Shown here: one piece after another, positions 52,193 to 61,687 of the stretch | How positions within the stretch are numbered: position 1 is the stretch's first letter | How the letters are laid out: every line of letters begins with the position of its first letter | Source of the DNA: Prevotellaceae bacterium UBA1075 | GTDB taxonomy: Bacteria > Bacteroidota > Bacteroidia > Bacteroidales > Bacteroidaceae | Reading direction: 5' to 3' | Assembly (NCBI GenBank): GCA_002316015.1 | Contig: DCCS01000038.1 | Coordinates: 95,855 to 159,854 of the forward strand | DNA length: 64,000 bases | Position numbers and translations under genes: made by a program | Notes under the pieces: model-generated | The model's input: only the letters and a program-made list of their open reading frames with translations | What the model was told of the DNA's origin: nothing | The model's database searches: none

Positions 52193-54310
52193 TTACCAGA
52201 TGTCCTCGGGGGTCACGGGGTTGTCATACACCTCCTTGGCCGCATACTCCAGGTAGTCCATGTAGAAGTAGCGCGTGGGGTCGTCCATCACCGTCTTGAA
52301 CCGGATGTAGTATGTCTCGTTGGGATCCATGGTCTGGCGCAGCAGGATGCGGCGTATGCACACGTTGGATTTGCGCATCATGACGGAGCCTCCGGGCGCG
52401 CCCGCCGTATATTGCTGGCATCCTTTCATGAAGCCGTTGTTGCGTAGGCGTTTGTCAATTTCCGCGTTGTAGTCATCGTCATCGGTGTCATCGGCATAGC
52501 CAATATCGCTGGCGATGGTTCCTGTAGAGGTGTTTTTGGCGTAGGCACCCTGTCGCAAGTCCATGGGGATACCCATTGCGGCCAGGTTGTTGGGGTCCTT
52601 GCCCCAGTAGAATTGTACCATGCCGCGCATGTTCCCACCACACTGGATGGCATATCTCAGTTCGTATGTTCCACGCTTGGGCACAGGTGGCAGGCGCATG
52701 GTGCAGTCCGAAAGTCCTCGTATGGTCATCTCGTCGCCTTGCATGTTCTGCCATCCCTTTCCTCTCCCTGGCCAGTAATAGAACTCGGTCTCCTCGGACA
52801 TGCTCACATCGTTGAGATATTTGTAGGCGGCATCGGTGGGGATATATACGTTCTGGTGCTTGTTGTCAGAAAGTTCCGACCCGCGTATGCCGTTGGTCAT
52901 AAACTCGGGCCACATGGCCGTCACGTCCCAGCGTATGCGGCTTGCCTGCATGCTGTTGCGTGTCTCTTCGCTGTACACGAGCAGTTTGCCTATGGGGTAG
53001 ATAAACCCGTTGCGCACGTTGTTCTCGCCATTCAGGTCGGGTATGCCCACCTTGATTCCCTCGTCCTCTTCCTTGCAACTCTCCTCATGGTAGTTCTGCC
53101 TGCGCCCGTTGTTCAGTTTCGGGAACCGGTTGATGTACACTCCATTGCTCTCCTTGCTCTCGTAGAGTTTGATGAGCCGGCGCTTGCCCATGGTTGTGTA
53201 AAACTCATAGACGGGCACGGTGGGGTTCTTGGCGGTGAGGCTATAGCCGTTCTCATTGTAGTGTATAACCAGGCGGTCGGTGGCGAGCGACATGGGCAGG
53301 AAGTGGTAGGTGACAAACTGGTTGAGCAGGTTGTCCTGGCTCTTATAGTTCGCGTCGTTCACAGCATCGGGATACACATTGTTCTGCACCAGATAGTTCA
53401 CCACATCCTGCACGCCAATCTCCAGGGCAGGCTTTCCGATGGCCTCTGCCCAGAAACTGTCGGTCTCTGCAAAGAAGGTGAAGCCCACATAGCGGTGCTC
53501 GGGGGTGTAGAAGGTGATTGTGTTCTCGCTTGTCGCGCTGGTTTTGCTCTCCAGGATAGCCTTGCTCTTGTAGAGTTTCTCATAAATCTCGTCGCGCCAT
53601 ACGCTCAGCGTGTCCATCAGTCCCACCGCCTTCACCAGTTGTGCTGCCACATAGTATCCCTCGCGCTTGCTGTTGATGATGTCGTTCAAGAGGAATGACA
53701 TGGTGTTGTTGCTGGGTGCCACCACGGTGGACATGCTTTGTATCACGCCGTTGATGGCGGGGATGTCCTTGTTGCGCGGGTCGATGGGCGCGTTGTTGAT
53801 TAGTATGCTGTCGGGGTCGTCACAATAGTGTACCACCAGTTTGCGGTCGTACATGTTGGGGTAGGGTATCTCGGCGTTCTGGGTGGTAGGCAGCGAGGCT
53901 GTCTCGTAGCGCACGTTGTCGTCACCCGTGTCTATCACGCTGTTATAGACGATGACCTTGCGGATGGAGTCCAGTACGGTGCTGTCGGAGAATCCGTCCC
54001 ATGAGGGTTCGCTGATGGTGCCCTTTGAGTAGAGCGAGTCCAGGTAGGTCTGTATGGCCGCATTGGTTGGGGCGAATACGGAATAGTTGCCTCTTGCCGA
54101 GAGCAACTGGAACACCTTGGTGCCGGACATGGAACTTACGGGTGTTGACTTCAGCAGCCCCACATAAGTCTTGTAGTCATCGTGAGCCTCCAGATAGTCC
54201 GTGATGGTCCTGTCCTTGAATACATATCGGGCGGACTTGTCCACCTGTTCAGAACAACCCGCAAATGTGATGGCTGCCATGGTAAGTACCAGGCCGATTA
54301 ACTTCTTCAT
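52193..54310 (-). CDS. Fasciclin-domain lipoprotein (copy 2)
   Basis: A 705-aa paralogue of the gene at 17926-20058. The lipoprotein leader is MKKLIGLVLTMAAITFAGC (lipobox FAGC), followed by SEQVDKSARYVFKDRTITDYL, closely matching the other copy. FAS1-like blocks are YSVFAPTNAAIQTYL, VIVYNSVIDTGD and DIPAINGVIQSM. The C-terminal end EVYDNPVTPEDIW is nearly identical to that of copy 1. An in-frame GTG 12 nt upstream is possible, but the ATG at 54310 gives a clean lipoprotein signal. It is a stand-alone unit with consensus promoter and strong terminator, so both copies are independently controlled. Confidence 0.85.
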   Translation of the reverse strand: MKKLIGLVLTMAAITFAGCSEQVDKSARYVFKDRTITDYLEAHDDYKTYVGLLKSTPVSSMSGTKVFQLLSARGNYSVFAPTNAAIQTYLDSLYSKGTISEPSWDGFSDSTVLDSIRKVIVYNSVIDTGDDNVRYETASLPTTQNAEIPYPNMYDRKLVVHYCDDPDSILINNAPIDPRNKDIPAINGVIQSMSTVVAPSNNTMSFLLNDIINSKREGYYVAAQLVKAVGLMDTLSVWRDEIYEKLYKSKAILESKTSATSENTITFYTPEHRYVGFTFFAETDSFWAEAIGKPALEIGVQDVVNYLVQNNVYPDAVNDANYKSQDNLLNQFVTYHFLPMSLATDRLVIHYNENGYSLTAKNPTVPVYEFYTTMGKRRLIKLYESKESNGVYINRFPKLNNGRRQNYHEESCKEEDEGIKVGIPDLNGENNVRNGFIYPIGKLLVYSEETRNSMQASRIRWDVTAMWPEFMTNGIRGSELSDNKHQNVYIPTDAAYKYLNDVSMSEETEFYYWPGRGKGWQNMQGDEMTIRGLSDCTMRLPPVPKRGTYELRYAIQCGGNMRGMVQFYWGKDPNNLAAMGIPMDLRQGAYAKNTSTGTIASDIGYADDTDDDDYNAEIDKRLRNNGFMKGCQQYTAGAPGGSVMMRKSNVCIRRILLRQTMDPNETYYIRFKTVMDDPTRYFYMDYLEYAAKEVYDNPVTPEDIW

Positions 54311-54366
54311 GTAATCTTTCACGTTTTGTCGTTAGTGCTGGTCCGTCTTCCTTTGCGTATTTTGCT

Positions 54367-54404
54367 TGTACGCCCGCCGGCGGTTGCTTGCTGGCGGGCG
54401 TACA
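54367..54404. repeat. 12-bp inverted repeat overlapping the fasciclin copy 2 promoter
   Basis: TGTACGCCCGCC (54367-54378) and GGCGGGCGTACA (54393-54404) are exact reverse complements around 14 nt. The distal arm touches the -7 box and the stem covers the likely start point, so it would form a 5' leader hairpin or an operator. Confidence 0.75.
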
Positions 54405-54433
54405 AATGTATGGGTTTCTTGCTTAACTGCAAA
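54403..54433 (-). promoter_or_regulatory. Promoter of fasciclin-like gene copy 2
   Basis: Minus strand TTTG (54433-54430), a 19-nt spacer, and TACATTTG (54410-54403): a full consensus match. The start is expected near 54396 and the leader is about 85 nt. Confidence 0.75.
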
Positions 54434-54473
54434 GGAAAGCCAATTTTTTTTTCTGTGTCAGTGCTCTTTTTTC

Positions 54474-57400
54474 CTAATTCTGGCCTACCTCGACAGATGT
54501 CCCGGCCGTGTGTGCCTGGAAATCGGGGGCATACAGGCTCTGTAGCGTGGCGCTGGGCAGGATGTAGGTGCCGGCGCGGCTGATGAGCCAGTCCTCCTCG
54601 ATGACATGCGTTCCCTTTGGAAGTTGGTCCATGAAGAACTCTGTGCTGGCGTCGTGGACGGATTTGTAGTATCCGATGTTCCCGGTGTGCTCATATCCCG
54701 AATGCTGGGCCGATGGCTCGGCGGCTGCCGGGCGGGGGGCAAGCAGGCGCACAAACTCGTAGTCGCTCTGGGTTGTGAGTGTGTAGCGCACGTGTACACG
54801 GTCTCCTGTCTTGAGGTGTTCCACGCCCGTGATGTCGCGTCGGATGCTGAGCCCTTCCTGCTGTGCCTCCACACAGGTGGCTGGAGTCTGGTACTGGGCA
54901 TATACCGCCCCGTAGGACAAGCCATGGCTCTTCTTGTCTATCACCAGTGTGCGGGGCAAGGCGCTTATGTCCATTCGCTCGCGCACATAGCCCAGTGTGG
55001 TGGCTGGAGTGCTGATGACGAGTGGCTTGGAAGCGGTCTGCAGGCTCAGCCTGTCCTCTCCCTTGGTGAAATGCGAGCAGCCGGCCATCAGTGCGTACAC
55101 CGCGTCGGCGGTCTGGCTGGCGTTCTCCCATTCCTGGGTGCGCTTCATCCCTATGAGCCATTCCCGCATCCCGTCCAGCGTGGCGGTGTCTTCCGGCTCT
55201 ATCATGCGTATGGCTTCCATCAGTTGCACATGCTCGCTCGTCTTTCTGCTCACGCTGGTGCGCCCGTCGCTTCTGTAGGCCAGGTGCTTGCCGTCGGGCT
55301 GGTTGATGAGCGTGTGCAGCCGTTCCATCAAGTTCTTTGCCAGCGCGTCCTCGCCATACAGGTGCAGCACCACGGCAGCCAGGGCGCGCTCCTCGCGGTC
55401 CATGCCGTCAGCCTGCTTCTTGAGCAGGGAGAGCATGTGCTTGGTGGACTGCCTCTCCTCGTCGGTCATCTGGCTGTTGTATCCAGACAGGGCCAGGGCA
55501 TACAGGGTGCGCATGGTGGCGGCACCGATGGTCGTGTTGCCGTTTTTCCTCATTTCCTTCACGTCCCGGGCCATTTCCTGCGACAGGAACTTGCAGCCTC
55601 GCTCGCGCATCTCCCTCTGCATGGGTATCTCGTTGGAGGTGAGCGCGTAGAGCCGGGCCATTTGGCACACAATGTCCTGCGTGACATGCGTCCTGACCTT
55701 CATTCCCGGATACCATGCGAAGGCTCCGTTGCTGTCCTGTAGGTTCTTGAGTGCGTTCAGTATGGTCATGCGGTAGTCCTCCTGCGCCACGTCGTCAAAC
55801 AGGGTGACCAGTCTCATGCGGCGTTCCCGCTCGTTCTCAGACTCCAGTACCCACGGGGTCTCCTGAAGGAGCACCCCGGCCAGTTCCTGGTTTTTGTAGA
55901 GCGGGCTTTGCAGTGCTGCTGTGTCCCTTGTGTTCCACTCCCGGATGGCCTGCGCGACTTGGGGAAACTTCTGTTCGATGTTGCTGGCCAGGCTGCTTGC
56001 ATAGAATGCCGCGGCCAGGCTGAGCGCGTCCTTGCACCTGGGCGAGACCATGGAAGGCAGAGTCTGGATGGCCAGCCACTTCGGGTCGCGTGTGTATTCG
56101 ATGGTGAGCGAGCGTCCGGTGGCCTCCTTGCTGTCCTGCGCGAAGAGCTTGTCCAGTGGGATGTTGTGCTTGCCCACGCTGTTCAGGCTGAACGCCTGGG
56201 TCTCGGTGATGCTCTGCATGTCGGGGAGCACAGGCAGGTAGCGCTGCTCCCCGTCGCTGTAGTCCTGCCCCTGTGCCACCCATTTGACGGTGAGCGCGGG
56301 ATGTTCCACGCTGCCCGTATAGGGGAATGTGAGGGTTGTGTCGGCATGCGCGGCCAGGTCAAAGCGCACCGTCTTGCGCGCGAGTGCCTTTCCGGTCTCA
56401 GCGTCGCTCACCAGGAGTGTGCCCTTGCCCTGTTGCTGTTTCTCACTGCGGTTGCGTATGGTGGCGGTCAGTGTGGCCTTGTCACCGCTTCTGAGGAAGC
56501 GCGGCAACAGCAGTTCGGCCGTCAGTTCCTTCTCTGCCACGATGATGGTGTCCAGTTGGCCCACCATCATGTCTGCCGTGTGTGCCACACCCAGCAAGTG
56601 CCATGAGGTCATGCTTTCGGGCAGTGTGAAGTTTATCTTCACCAGTCCATGTGCGTCTGTGCGCAGCCTGGGCATGAAGAAGGCCGTCTCCTGCAGGCTG
56701 GTGCGCAGGTTGGCATGGCCCTCTTGCTCCTCCGCGCCGTCCTCCGCGACCTCTTCGCTTGCGTGAAGGTCCTGGGCCAGGTCCCCGTTGTCAAGGCCGG
56801 CCTCCCGCTCCTTCAGGCTCATTCCTTTGTATGCTCTCGTGCCCGACAGCATGGGCCTGGCAGTCTTTGCTCCCCGGACATAGCCCCAGCCTGCCGCAGT
56901 GGGGGCACTCTCCATCGGTGTGGGAGCACCAAGGTAGAAGCGGTCGATGTCGAATGAGTAGGAAGTTCTTCCGGACTCCTTCTTCATCCGGAGCATGAAG
57001 TTCGTGTTAATTCGGTTGCGCTCGTCAGGTCCTGGCGTGTTCTGGAAAGCGGTTATGTGCGGGACATTGTTCCATCGGGACACGTTGATGGACAGCCGGT
57101 TCATGGCCAGCGCGTCAAGGGAGGCATCATAGAGGCTGGCAGTGAGGTTGGCCTGTGCGGGTTTCCCATCGGGCTGCCGCACCGAGAGCAGCCATTCCTC
57201 CTGCTGTCCGGGACGCAGGTGGTCGCGGAAGGAGTCCCAGTGCAGGCGCAAGCGGGTGTCGGGCAGTTTCAGTTTGAGTGTTTCTTCGTTCGAGAAGAGG
57301 CGGCCTTCGTGGAACAAGTAGGCGTTGAGCGTGAGCCCCTGCCCGTACTCCTTGCGGTACGGTATCGCCCATGTCAGGAGCCGGTTGCTCAGGTGCATCA

Positions 57401-60002
57401 GCGTGTCCATGGCTGTGGTGTCGTTTGACATCATCAGCACGCGCACCCAGGCATGCTGTAGTGTGGTGCCTATCTGCACCTGGGCCGTGTCATCGGGTGC
57501 GAAGGTGGATTTCACACAGTTCACACTCAGCATGGCCTTGTGGTACAGGATGGTATCTGTAATCGAAGTCAGTTCTACCCTCTGTCGCCACGAGGCTGTG
57601 TCGCCATCTACGTTGGCCTGTGCAACCAGTTCGTAGCAGCCCGACTTCATCTCCGGCAGTTCTTGTGGGACAGACGCGTTTCCCGCCTGCATGGTGAAGG
57701 TTCTCTTGTCCTTTCCCCCGCTTGACAGGGTGCAGGTGACGCTTCCCTTGACAGGCTGGTCTGTGCTGGAGTACAGTCTGATGAGCCACGGCTTGGGATA
57801 GTCCTTGCATATCTGGGCGGGGATGTCCGCTCTCATGCGCAGGGGCGTGTTGCATACAGGGATGCGCAGAGACCCTTGCTGTGTCTCCCCCTGTGGGGAG
57901 AGTGCGTCCACGCTCACCTCCAGGGTACGCCCCCGTCGCAGTTGCTCCTCTGTTCCCTTTCTCGCAATTCGGTAAGCAAACTTTCCCTCGCTGTCCGTCC
58001 AGAGGGTGTCCAGTTGTTCACGCTCTTCCTGCCATCCGTCGCGCCACCACCAGGGGAAAGTCCATGCGGTGTGTCCCGTGACGCGTGCGTGGCTTACGGG
58101 GATGCCGCTGTAGGTGGTCACCCTGCCCTCCAGGGCCACGGAGTCCTGGCTGGTGGCAGTGTTTCCCTGGGGCAGGGACAGTTCCACGCGGAAGGTGGGG
58201 CGCACATATTCCTCCACCCTCACGCTCCTGCGGCTGTTGCCTGCCTGCAGGGTGTAGGTGCCGGGCAGCCCCGTGGCGGGTAGCGTGATGGTGTCGGCCA
58301 GCACGCCCATGCTGTCGGTCCGGCATCTCAGGGTGCGGATGATGTTCCATTTGCTGTCGCGCAGGATGACCTCAAACTCCTCGTCCCTCAGCACCTGTGT
58401 GTCCCATCCCTTCTGCCTGTAGGCCACGGCGCTGAACAGCATCGGCTGTCCGGGACGGTAGATGCTCCTGTCTGTCGAGATGGCCACATGGTTTTCCGCC
58501 TGTCCGCCCGCGCCTTCATAGAGCGTCCCGCCCATCAGCCACCTCCGTTCCTGTGCCTCGTCTCCCGCGCGCGATACCTTTATATATAAGTCCCTTCGGT
58601 CGGCGCTGTCAAGCAGCGCGCGGCCCTCCTGGTCGGTGACCAGTCGGGCGAGTGGTGTGAAGGTGTGCCCGTCGCGGCTCCTCGCGGATATTTCCACGTT
58701 GACTCCCGGCATGGGCTGCCCGGTCTTGCTGTCCACTGCCGTGAGCCTCACACGCCCGTTCCTCATGGAGTGGTTGTAGATGCCTATGCGTGAGACACGC
58801 ACCAGGCGCACCTGCGGATGAGGCCGCTGTTTCAGCGGCGCGTCCCCTCTGGCTTCCACCACCATTGCATACAGGCCGCAGTCGGGCGTGTGCCAGATGA
58901 GCGTGTCCCGGCACACCATTCCCCCGTTGTGGCCTCCCCGTGGCTGCATCGTGGTGTGTCTGACGCGCTTGCCCGTTTTCTTCGCCATCTTCAGCAGTTC
59001 CTCGTTGCTCCTCATGTGGTGGCTCTCCTCGTCCAGGTAGGGGAAGTCCGGGGGCAGCTGGTAGGTGGAGAGGGTGAAGTCGCGCAGGGTCCTGGTGGCT
59101 ATGGGCACCCTCACCGTGTCAAGCGGGTAGGCCACGCTGGGGTACTCAATGCTCATGAGCGGGGAGGTGAGTTCCCTCCTGCGGTTCTCGATGTTGTTCC
59201 TCCATGGTCCCTTGGGCCAGATGCTGTCCGCCTCGTCCAGCATGGCCAGGCGCTCGTTGACCTTCATCCCCGCACTCTCCATCGCGTCCGACGCCAGGTG
59301 CAGGTACACCTGCGCGCACCCCTCGGTGTCCCTGTATTCGTCACGCAACGCCATCAGCCTCCTGTGCGCGTTCCGTATCCCGTTGTCCCAGATGCCGTCC
59401 AGCAGGACTTCCAAGGCCGCCTCGCGCAGTCCGTGCCGGTTGTAGATGGCAGCGATGGTGTCGGCTGTGGGAAGGCCCTCGCGCTCCCTCTGCTGCCTGT
59501 CGATGTCCTCCCTCAGGGCATGCCATACCACCAGGAGCATGCCTTCGTCGCACGCCTGCTTGCCGCGTTTCCGCTTGACGAGCGGCACCCACTGCCTTGC
59601 CGGGGTCTGGCGCAGCAGTTCCATGTTGGCCAAGGACTGCTTGTAGAGCATGGCCGCATGGTGGATGTACTCCTGGTAGGTCCACTCCCTGATGCTGTCC
59701 TGTGGGCTTTCCGTGTCGCGCCTCTGTGCTGTGGCATGGCTGGCATTGAGCACGAGCAAGTGTGCCAGGGTAGCCTGGTAGACAGCCTTTGCGGACGGGT
59801 CGCTCTGCCCCAGGATGGCGGCGCGCAGCGTGTCGGCGTTCTCGTAGAAGCGGTCGGGCGTGATGTCCTCGGCCCGGCGGAACTCTTGCAGCAGGTGTAC
59901 CAATGACTGTGCCTGGCTCCGCCCCCACGACGGTGAGGGCAGGGCCAGGCACAGGAAAAGGGCAAGCAGGGCACTCCTCAGCAGTCCCCGCCTACATGAC
60001 AT
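54474..60002 (-). CDS. Alpha-2-macroglobulin family protein
   Basis: A very large exported protein, 1842 aa. The signal peptide is MSCRRGLLRSALLALFLCLA. MG (macroglobulin) beta domains include STDRSIYRPGQPMLFSAVAYR (about residue 510-590). A charged linker at about 1065-1100 resembles a bait region. The A2M domain has INFTLPESMTSWHLLGVAHTADM (about 1115-1140), and an alpha-alpha barrel follows. At the thioester site (about residue 1319) the sequence is SPRCKDALSLAAAFY, without the CxEQ thioester, as in other thioester-less bacterial forms. Such proteins may trap proteases in the periplasm. The ATG at 60002 lies directly after a run of ten A and overlaps the RidA gene by 11 bp. Confidence 0.9.
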   Translation of the reverse strand: MSCRRGLLRSALLALFLCLALPSPSWGRSQAQSLVHLLQEFRRAEDITPDRFYENADTLRAAILGQSDPSAKAVYQATLAHLLVLNASHATAQRRDTESPQDSIREWTYQEYIHHAAMLYKQSLANMELLRQTPARQWVPLVKRKRGKQACDEGMLLVVWHALREDIDRQQREREGLPTADTIAAIYNRHGLREAALEVLLDGIWDNGIRNAHRRLMALRDEYRDTEGCAQVYLHLASDAMESAGMKVNERLAMLDEADSIWPKGPWRNNIENRRRELTSPLMSIEYPSVAYPLDTVRVPIATRTLRDFTLSTYQLPPDFPYLDEESHHMRSNEELLKMAKKTGKRVRHTTMQPRGGHNGGMVCRDTLIWHTPDCGLYAMVVEARGDAPLKQRPHPQVRLVRVSRIGIYNHSMRNGRVRLTAVDSKTGQPMPGVNVEISARSRDGHTFTPLARLVTDQEGRALLDSADRRDLYIKVSRAGDEAQERRWLMGGTLYEGAGGQAENHVAISTDRSIYRPGQPMLFSAVAYRQKGWDTQVLRDEEFEVILRDSKWNIIRTLRCRTDSMGVLADTITLPATGLPGTYTLQAGNSRRSVRVEEYVRPTFRVELSLPQGNTATSQDSVALEGRVTTYSGIPVSHARVTGHTAWTFPWWWRDGWQEEREQLDTLWTDSEGKFAYRIARKGTEEQLRRGRTLEVSVDALSPQGETQQGSLRIPVCNTPLRMRADIPAQICKDYPKPWLIRLYSSTDQPVKGSVTCTLSSGGKDKRTFTMQAGNASVPQELPEMKSGCYELVAQANVDGDTASWRQRVELTSITDTILYHKAMLSVNCVKSTFAPDDTAQVQIGTTLQHAWVRVLMMSNDTTAMDTLMHLSNRLLTWAIPYRKEYGQGLTLNAYLFHEGRLFSNEETLKLKLPDTRLRLHWDSFRDHLRPGQQEEWLLSVRQPDGKPAQANLTASLYDASLDALAMNRLSINVSRWNNVPHITAFQNTPGPDERNRINTNFMLRMKKESGRTSYSFDIDRFYLGAPTPMESAPTAAGWGYVRGAKTARPMLSGTRAYKGMSLKEREAGLDNGDLAQDLHASEEVAEDGAEEQEGHANLRTSLQETAFFMPRLRTDAHGLVKINFTLPESMTSWHLLGVAHTADMMVGQLDTIIVAEKELTAELLLPRFLRSGDKATLTATIRNRSEKQQQGKGTLLVSDAETGKALARKTVRFDLAAHADTTLTFPYTGSVEHPALTVKWVAQGQDYSDGEQRYLPVLPDMQSITETQAFSLNSVGKHNIPLDKLFAQDSKEATGRSLTIEYTRDPKWLAIQTLPSMVSPRCKDALSLAAAFYASSLASNIEQKFPQVAQAIREWNTRDTAALQSPLYKNQELAGVLLQETPWVLESENERERRMRLVTLFDDVAQEDYRMTILNALKNLQDSNGAFAWYPGMKVRTHVTQDIVCQMARLYALTSNEIPMQREMRERGCKFLSQEMARDVKEMRKNGNTTIGAATMRTLYALALSGYNSQMTDEERQSTKHMLSLLKKQADGMDREERALAAVVLHLYGEDALAKNLMERLHTLINQPDGKHLAYRSDGRTSVSRKTSEHVQLMEAIRMIEPEDTATLDGMREWLIGMKRTQEWENASQTADAVYALMAGCSHFTKGEDRLSLQTASKPLVISTPATTLGYVRERMDISALPRTLVIDKKSHGLSYGAVYAQYQTPATCVEAQQEGLSIRRDITGVEHLKTGDRVHVRYTLTTQSDYEFVRLLAPRPAAAEPSAQHSGYEHTGNIGYYKSVHDASTEFFMDQLPKGTHVIEEDWLISRAGTYILPSATLQSLYAPDFQAHTAGTSVEVGQN

Positions 60003-60447
60003 TTTTTTTTTGTGAGGTCTCGTCCAGCGATGAAACCTCCTTGTCACAGGGTGCCGCTTGTCCCTGGGGCTTCACGGCCAGTACCTCCACCTCCACCAGG
60101 GCGCCCTTGGGCAGGTCTCTCACCGCCACGGCGCTGCGCGCGGGAAACGGCTCGCTGAAGAAGCGGGCATATACCTCGTTCATGGGGGTGAAGTTTGCGA
60201 TGTCGCTCAGATACACGGTGGTCTTCACCACATGCCTCATGTCGGTGCCCGCAGCCCGCAGGATGTGGCTTGCGTTGGTGAGGGCCTGGCGCGTCTGTTC
60301 CTGTATGCCCCCCTCCACAATCAGCCCTGTGGCAGGGTCGATGGGGATCTGTCCGCTTGCAAACACCATCCCGTTGGCCTCTATGGCCTGGCTGTAGGGG
60401 CCGATGGCAGCGGGAGCCTGGCTGGTGTGAATAGTCTTTATGCTCAT
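59992..60447 (-). CDS. ridA: RidA family enamine/imine deaminase
   Basis: A 151-aa YjgF/YER057c/UK114 protein that hydrolyses reactive 2-aminoacrylate or 2-iminobutyrate in the cytoplasm. The core is complete: GPYSQAIEANGMVFASGQIPIDP at the start, and the catalytic-Arg region RSAVAVRDLPKGALVEVEVLA near residues 104-124. The family length is about 125 aa, so residues 126-151 (ending SSLDETSQKKNVM) are an extra tail encoded partly by a run of ten A that overlaps the next gene. It lies 46 bp after ilvA, whose product generates its substrate. RidA function is well supported; the tail is odd. Confidence 0.92.
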   Translation of the reverse strand: MSIKTIHTSQAPAAIGPYSQAIEANGMVFASGQIPIDPATGLIVEGGIQEQTRQALTNASHILRAAGTDMRHVVKTTVYLSDIANFTPMNEVYARFFSEPFPARSAVAVRDLPKGALVEVEVLAVKPQGQAAPCDKEVSSLDETSQKKNVM

Positions 60448-60493
60448 TGTGTGTGTTGTTTGTGTTATGCCTGTTGTGATTTCTTCTTGAGTC

Positions 60494-61687
60494 TCAGTTC
60501 ACTTTGAACCCCTGTTCGGTCAGGGCTTTCCTGATTTCCTCGATGTGCTTCTCGTTGCGTGTCTCCACCTTGACGCGCAGTTGGCATGCCGTCACTCGTG
60601 CCGAGTCGTCATTGCGCTCGTGGTGCACGCTCACCACATTGCCGCCCATCCGGGCCACTATCTGGCTCACGCCCACCAGCTGGCCGGGCTTGTCCTCCAG
60701 TTCGACCGTGAAGGTGCAACTGCGTCCGCTCTTGGCCAGGCCGCGGTTGATGACCCTGTTGAGGATGGTCACGTCGATGTTCCCTCCGCTCACGACGCAC
60801 ACGGTCTTTCGTCCCTTGACGGGCACCTTGCCGAACATCGCCGCCGCCACGCTCACGGCCCCCGCTCCCTCGGCCACCATCTTCTGCTGTTCGATGAGCG
60901 CCAGGATGGCCGCGCATATCTCGTCTTCGGTCACGGTCACTATGCCGTCCAGGTATTTCTGGCAGGTGTCATAGGTGATTTCGCCCGGCTGCTTCACCGC
61001 GATGCCGTCGGCTATGGTGCTCACGCTGCTGAGCCGCAGTATCTGGTGGTCGACCATGCTCTGGTACATGCTGGGCGCTCCTGCCGCCTGCACGCCCCAC
61101 ACTTCCACCTTGGGGTTGAGCTGCTTGATGGCAAAGGCCATGCCGCTGGCCAGTCCGCCGCCGCCAATGGGGACGATGACGGCCTCCACATCGGGCAGCT
61201 GGTCCAGCACTTCCAGGCCGATGGTGCCCTGTCCGGCAATCACGTTCTCGTCGTCAAAGGGGTGGATGAACGTGTAGCCTTTCTCCTCGCGCAAGTCCAG
61301 TGCGCGCTGGTAGGCGTCGTCATACACTCCCGGAACCAGGCATATCTCCGCGCCGTATCGCCGTGTGGCCTCCACCTTGCTGATGGGCGCGCCGTCGGGC
61401 AGGCAGATGAGGCTCTTGATGCCGTTGCAGCTGGCGCCCAGCGCGACCCCCTGCGCGTGGTTTCCCGCCGAGCAGGCAATCACGCCGCGCCGCTTCTCCT
61501 CGTCGGTGAGGCACGCTATCTTGTAGCATGCTCCGCGCACCTTGAACGACCCCGTCAACTGCAGGTTCTCGGGCTTCAGGTAAATGTCGGCCCCGGGGTT
61601 GAGCCGTGGCGCCTGCACCAGGTCGGTGCGGCGTATGATGCGGCCCAGCGTGTAGCGCGCCTTGTAGAAGTTGTCGAGGTTCAGCAT
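60494..61687 (-). CDS. ilvA: Threonine ammonia-lyase (threonine dehydratase)
   Basis: A 397-aa PLP enzyme converting threonine to 2-oxobutanoate and ammonia, the first step of isoleucine synthesis. The PLP lysine lies in TGSFKVRGA (about residues 42-50). The phosphate-binding glycine loop is GGGGLASGMAF, and the serine loop region CSAGNHAQGVA is present. A single C-terminal ACT domain (about 325-397, beginning CTFTVELEDKPGQLVGV) suggests amino-acid control, the short ilvA/tdcB-like layout. The frame is open far upstream inside pepD; the ATG at 61687 gives the proper N-terminus and a 7-bp overlap with the pepD stop. Confidence 0.93.
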   Translation of the reverse strand: MLNLDNFYKARYTLGRIIRRTDLVQAPRLNPGADIYLKPENLQLTGSFKVRGACYKIACLTDEEKRRGVIACSAGNHAQGVALGASCNGIKSLICLPDGAPISKVEATRRYGAEICLVPGVYDDAYQRALDLREEKGYTFIHPFDDENVIAGQGTIGLEVLDQLPDVEAVIVPIGGGGLASGMAFAIKQLNPKVEVWGVQAAGAPSMYQSMVDHQILRLSSVSTIADGIAVKQPGEITYDTCQKYLDGIVTVTEDEICAAILALIEQQKMVAEGAGAVSVAAAMFGKVPVKGRKTVCVVSGGNIDVTILNRVINRGLAKSGRSCTFTVELEDKPGQLVGVSQIVARMGGNVVSVHHERNDDSARVTACQLRVKVETRNEKHIEEIRKALTEQGFKVN

